This document shows, piece after piece, positions 61,348-64,000 of a DNA stretch of 64,000 nucleotides. The position numbers and the translations under genes were made by a program. How positions within the stretch are numbered: the stretch's first letter is position 1; every line of letters starts with the position of its first letter. The notes under the pieces are model-generated. The model worked only from the letters and a program-made list of their open reading frames with translations, did not search any database and had not been told where the DNA came from. The DNA is from Streptomyces achromogenes (lineage in GTDB: Bacteria > Actinomycetota > Actinomycetes > Streptomycetales > Streptomycetaceae), in contig NZ_JAUSYH010000001.1 of assembly GCF_030816715.1 (NCBI RefSeq), forward strand, positions 372,001-436,000, given 5' to 3'.

Positions 61348-62201
61348 ATGACATCGGCGCGATCGACGCGACCGGGAGTGGTCGACCGGCTCCTGCGCTA
61401 TCCGGTGAAGTCGATGCTCGGGGAGGAGATCCCCGCGGCCGACGTCACCGAACGGGGTCTCGCCCACGACCGCAGGCGGGCCCTGGTCGACAAGGAGACC
61501 GGCAGGGTCGCCAGCGCCAAGCAACCCCGCCTGTGGCATCGTCTGCTCACCATGACCGCGACGGCCGGGACTTCCGCGGTACGCATCACCACGTGGGCCG
61601 GCGAGGAACTGCGCTCGACGGACCCGGGGGTCGACGATGCGCAGTCGGAGATCGTCGGCCGCCCGGTCGTGATCACCGACACCCCGCCGCACGAGGCGAC
61701 CCTGGACCGTGCCGACCCCGAGGACGTACTGCGCCGCGACGGCGTGGGGCAGCCGGTCGGCGCGCACACCGGTCGCATCGCCGTCGCGTCCCCCAGGGAA
61801 CCTTCTTCGACTTCGCGCCCGTCCACCTGATGACGACGTCGACGATCGCCCGGATCGCGGAACTCGCCCCCCACGGCGACGCCCAGGCGGAGCGCTACCG
61901 CCCCGACCTCGTGATTCGTACGCCTCACGCGCCGGGCTTCACCGAGGACGACTGGCTCGACCGAACCCTGCGCATCGGCCCCGACCTCGCCCTGCGTGTC
62001 ATCGCGCGCACACCGCGCTGCGCCATCCCCACGCTGGCCCACGGCTCCCTGCCGACGGACACGACCGCTCTGCGCGTCCTGGCCGAGCACCACCGGGTCA
62101 CCCCCATGGCGTCGATGGGGGCACTGCCCTGCGCCGGCGTGTACGCCCAGGTACTGCGCCCCGGCCGGATCGTGCTTGGGGACGCCGTCCACTGGTCCTG
62201 A
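61348..62201 (+). pseudogene. MOSC-domain protein with a -1 frameshift
   Basis: From ATG 61348 the frame reads VVDRLLRYPVKSMLGEEI, typical of the MOSC N-terminal barrel, up to GAHTGRIAVASP. At the run CCCCC (61788-61793) one base seems missing: frame 1 turns into REPSSTSRP, while the neighbouring frame continues with GTFFDFAPVHLMTTSTI, then PRCAIPTLAHGSLP with the conserved MOSC Cys, and ends at 62201 with GRIVLGDAVHW. The total is 854 bases, one short of a multiple of three. Recent mutation or sequencing error; if intact it would be a molybdenum-cofactor-sulfur-carrier-like protein. Confidence 0.8.
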
Positions 62202-62371
62202 TCGGGGCGCCGGCACTACACGATCAGCACCGCGTCAGGATCCCCACCCTGCCGCGGTCCCCTTGCCCGACCGGCTCGCCACCGCCTTCGCCTCGGTCCG
62301 TCCGCCCCGGGCCGGGCAGCCGCCGACCGAAACGGACGCCGCGCGTGGACGCACGCCCGGCGGCTGACCGG

Positions 62372-63028
62372 TCAGGCTGCGCGGCAGAGCGTCGCCGGGT
62401 CGGTCGGGGCCGTGCCGCGGGTCGTTGCCGGGTGGACGGGACGGGCCGCGCCGGCGGCGTCGGCGACCCGCGAGCCGCCGCTCGCGGGGGCCGCCGCCTC
62501 CGAGCGGTTGCGGGCGAAGACCACGAGGCGGAGCACCGCGAACCGCGCGACGCCGGCAAGACCCGTGGCGGACAGGTACACGACCTGTTCGAGCACCGCA
62601 CCGGGCGTCGCCACCAGCTGCCGCAGAACGAACATCGCCACACAGGTCACGGCGTACGCGGCCGCCGCGGACCCGGCCGACTGCGCGTGCTGGCGCCTGG
62701 TGGCGTGTCCGCCCGCGCCGAAGGTGAAACGGGCGTGCAGCTCGGTGGCGAGGAGCGTGGAGACCGCGGTGGTCAGGGCGTTGGCCAGGACCCAGGGCGT
62801 CCAGGAGGCGAGCGCCGCCACTGCGAAGCTCGAGGCGACCCCCACTCCCCCGCCGCAGAGCACGAAGCGGGCGAAAGAGGCGAAGGCGCCGGACGCCGTC
62901 CGCCGCCCGCTCTGCGCCGTTTCCACGACCCGCCGCCCCTTTGTCCCATCACCGTTGCGTAACGCGCTCTTCCCGGCCCTCAAAGCCTCTGCCCCCTCGT
63001 TCCTCATACCGGAAACGCTACGTTGCAT
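62372..63028 (-). CDS. GtrA-like membrane protein
   Basis: 218 residues from ATG 63028; ATG 63008 is an alternative, neither with a strong ribosome site. Four membrane helices in the GtrA pattern: FARFVLCGGGVGVASSFAVAAL, WVLANALTTAVSTLLATELHARFTFG, AAAAYAVTCVAMFVLRQLV and VYLSATGLAGVARFAVLRLVVF. The 'ExxArFTF' and 'RF..lR..vF' features fit. GtrA proteins help move lipid-linked sugars across the membrane. The C-terminal tail is long and Ala/Arg-rich. Confidence 0.8.
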   Translation of the reverse strand: MQRSVSGMRNEGAEALRAGKSALRNGDGTKGRRVVETAQSGRRTASGAFASFARFVLCGGGVGVASSFAVAALASWTPWVLANALTTAVSTLLATELHARFTFGAGGHATRRQHAQSAGSAAAAYAVTCVAMFVLRQLVATPGAVLEQVVYLSATGLAGVARFAVLRLVVFARNRSEAAAPASGGSRVADAAGAARPVHPATTRGTAPTDPATLCRAA

Positions 63029-63551
63029 TCATTATTTCGGCAACTGATTTACCGCATGAGAGCAGAGTATGCGCAGGTGAACGTGATGAAAATGTTGCAA
63101 TGATGCCGCGCTAACGCAACCCTGTCCATCCATCGTTGCAACGAGTGAAGGTGAACGCTACACCCGGGAGTCCAGCAGCGGTCGGCAGGCGGGCCCGTCG
63201 CCGGTCCCACCCAAGCCGAACCCACTCGCGTTTCGCCTGAGGCGCGCTCGCGCGGAGCGGAAGACCACGGGCCGACCTCCGTCGCAGAAGAGGGACGACG
63301 CGCGCCGGCAACCCGAGGAGTGTCGGCCGATCACCCTGCTCACAGGGGGTTTCCCGAGCGTTTCCCGTTGCCCGTGCGGCCGGGCAACGTCTCAGCGTCG
63401 ACAGGACGGTCGCACCGCCGACAGGCTGCTGTCGGGCACCCCTCAACGGCACCGACCAGCCGTCATGGTTGCGTCACCCACGCCGACAAGCACGCGGCCG
63501 GCCGACCGGCCGCGCGACGACCGACCACGGCCGGAGAAAACGGGGAACGAC
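63029..63551. other. Long promoter region with inverted repeats, no supported gene
   Basis: About 520 bases. Near 63094-63146 an AT-richer part has GTTGCAATGATG and CATCGTTGCAAC as imperfect inverted repeats. GCGGCCGG-CCGA-CCGGCCGC (63494-63513) is a perfect hairpin 38 bases before the secreted hydrolase start. I looked for the ydaO/c-di-AMP riboswitch that often precedes such hydrolases and could not recognise it. Confidence 0.4.
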
Positions 63552-64000
63552 ATGAGAAGACAGAGACAACGCGACCGCCACCGCCACGGGACACCGCACG
63601 ACCGCTTCCGACCGCTGCGGCTGCTGCTCGCCGCCGCCGTCGCCGCGGCCTGCCTGGCTCTGCCGACCGCGGCACCGGCGACCGCCGCGCCTTCCGCACC
63701 GGCCGCACCGGCCGCCGACACCTGTGCGCCGCTGAAGGCGGGAGCGAGCATCGCCGCCGAAGACGCCGTCAAAGTCGCCTGCCGCTACGTCGGTTGGATG
63801 TACGCCTGGGGCGGCGGCCACGCCGGGGGCCTGCCCGGTCCCAGCCAGGGCATGCTGGACGAGACCGACCTTGATTCCATCAACGATCCGACGTACTGGA
63901 GCTTCGACTGCATCGGCCTCGTGCGCTGGGCCTGGTACAAGGCCACCCGTCAGGACATCATCAGCGAGCGCACCACGCAGTCCACCTGGCAGAACCCGGG
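63552..64000 (+). CDS. Secreted NlpC/P60-like cell-wall hydrolase, N-terminal part (cut by window edge)
   Basis: Open from ATG 63552 to the window end, 149 codons. Signal peptide: very basic start (RRQRQRDRHRH), hydrophobic LRLLLAAAVAAACLALPTAA, and cleavage in the Ala/Pro-rich part. The mature chain has CRYVGWMYAWGGGH and SFDCIGLVRWAWYKATRQD, which fits the catalytic Cys region of NlpC/P60-type peptidoglycan hydrolases (normally YxWGG...DCSGLV). Ile-Gly replaces Ser-Gly after the Cys. The catalytic His lies beyond the window. Confidence 0.8.
   Translation, partial: MRRQRQRDRHRHGTPHDRFRPLRLLLAAAVAAACLALPTAAPATAAPSAPAAPAADTCAPLKAGASIAAEDAVKVACRYVGWMYAWGGGHAGGLPGPSQGMLDETDLDSINDPTYWSFDCIGLVRWAWYKATRQDIISERTTQSTWQNP

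Noticed and set aside
63029..63551. c-di-AMP (ydaO) riboswitch before the cell-wall hydrolase
   Set aside because: Such hydrolases often have it, but I could not align its conserved core to this stretch; a covariance-model search would decide.

Overview
The window is about 64 kb of very GC-rich DNA with strong G/C bias at third codon positions, frequent GTG starts, 4-base stop/start overlaps, rare TTA codons, gamma-butyrolactone (AfsA-type) signalling genes, a CebR box and a spore-associated-protein homologue. Together these point to the chromosome of a Streptomyces or close relative. I see no rRNA, tRNA, CRISPR array or intact insertion sequence.

Layout. (a) 1-6.4 kb: small secreted proteins, a LamG remnant, a membrane protein, a CebR-box-controlled secreted esterase with a cellulose-binding domain, glutamate decarboxylase and a flavodoxin-fold reductase. 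(b) 6.6-9.6 kb: a compact unit of a small protein, an exported epoxide-hydrolase-like enzyme, a SRPBCC protein and a CGNR zinc-finger (ABATE) regulator. Their four promoters carry the same dyad GTCACC-N9-GGTGAC, so this looks like a self-contained, autoregulated regulon. (c) 10.1-37.5 kb: a biosynthetic cluster with no PKS or NRPS core. It holds both subunits of B12-dependent glutamate mutase, aspartate-kinase and aspartate-semialdehyde-dehydrogenase paralogues, two clavaminate-synthase-like/TauD dioxygenases, LeuC and LeuD paralogues, a homocitrate/isopropylmalate-synthase-like enzyme, a PLP aminotransferase, a large FAD/NAD(P) enzyme, an isochorismatase-like hydrolase, a cupin, an unusual enolase-superfamily protein, an acyl-CoA-dehydrogenase-like flavoprotein, two exporters and seven regulators, including an AfsA/ArpA-type butyrolactone pair with matching operators. 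The gene content suggests a modified, probably beta-methyl-branched, amino acid or small antimetabolite; I cannot name the product. (d) 37.7-47.5 kb: frameshifted glutamate dehydrogenase, an ECF sigma/anti-sigma locus with two near-identical ECF promoters, VOC-family genes including one behind a MerR-type promoter, remnants, and a WYL regulator/RidA pair. (e) 47.7-53.6 kb: an RHH regulator-DUF4097-DrrA/B-type ABC exporter operon and an APC permease. (f) 53.6-64 kb: aldo/keto reductase, DUF2975/XRE pair, SapA-like protein, an XRE-NB-ARC-TPR regulator with a TTA codon, glyoxalase-like, lectin and small secreted proteins, a frameshifted MOSC gene, a GtrA-like protein and the start of a secreted cell-wall hydrolase.

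How the cluster may work: glutamate mutase would make 3-methylaspartate; the kinase and dehydrogenase paralogues could take it to a semialdehyde; the synthase/isomerase/aminotransferase set could extend and aminate a 2-oxo acid; the dioxygenases and flavoproteins would oxidise it; DMT and MFS pumps would export it. TTA codons in glmE and the afsA homologue, and butyrolactone-receptor-like sites before afsA/tetR and before a LuxR-type regulator, tie production to development and quorum signalling. Functions are inferred from recognised motifs only; no database search was possible.
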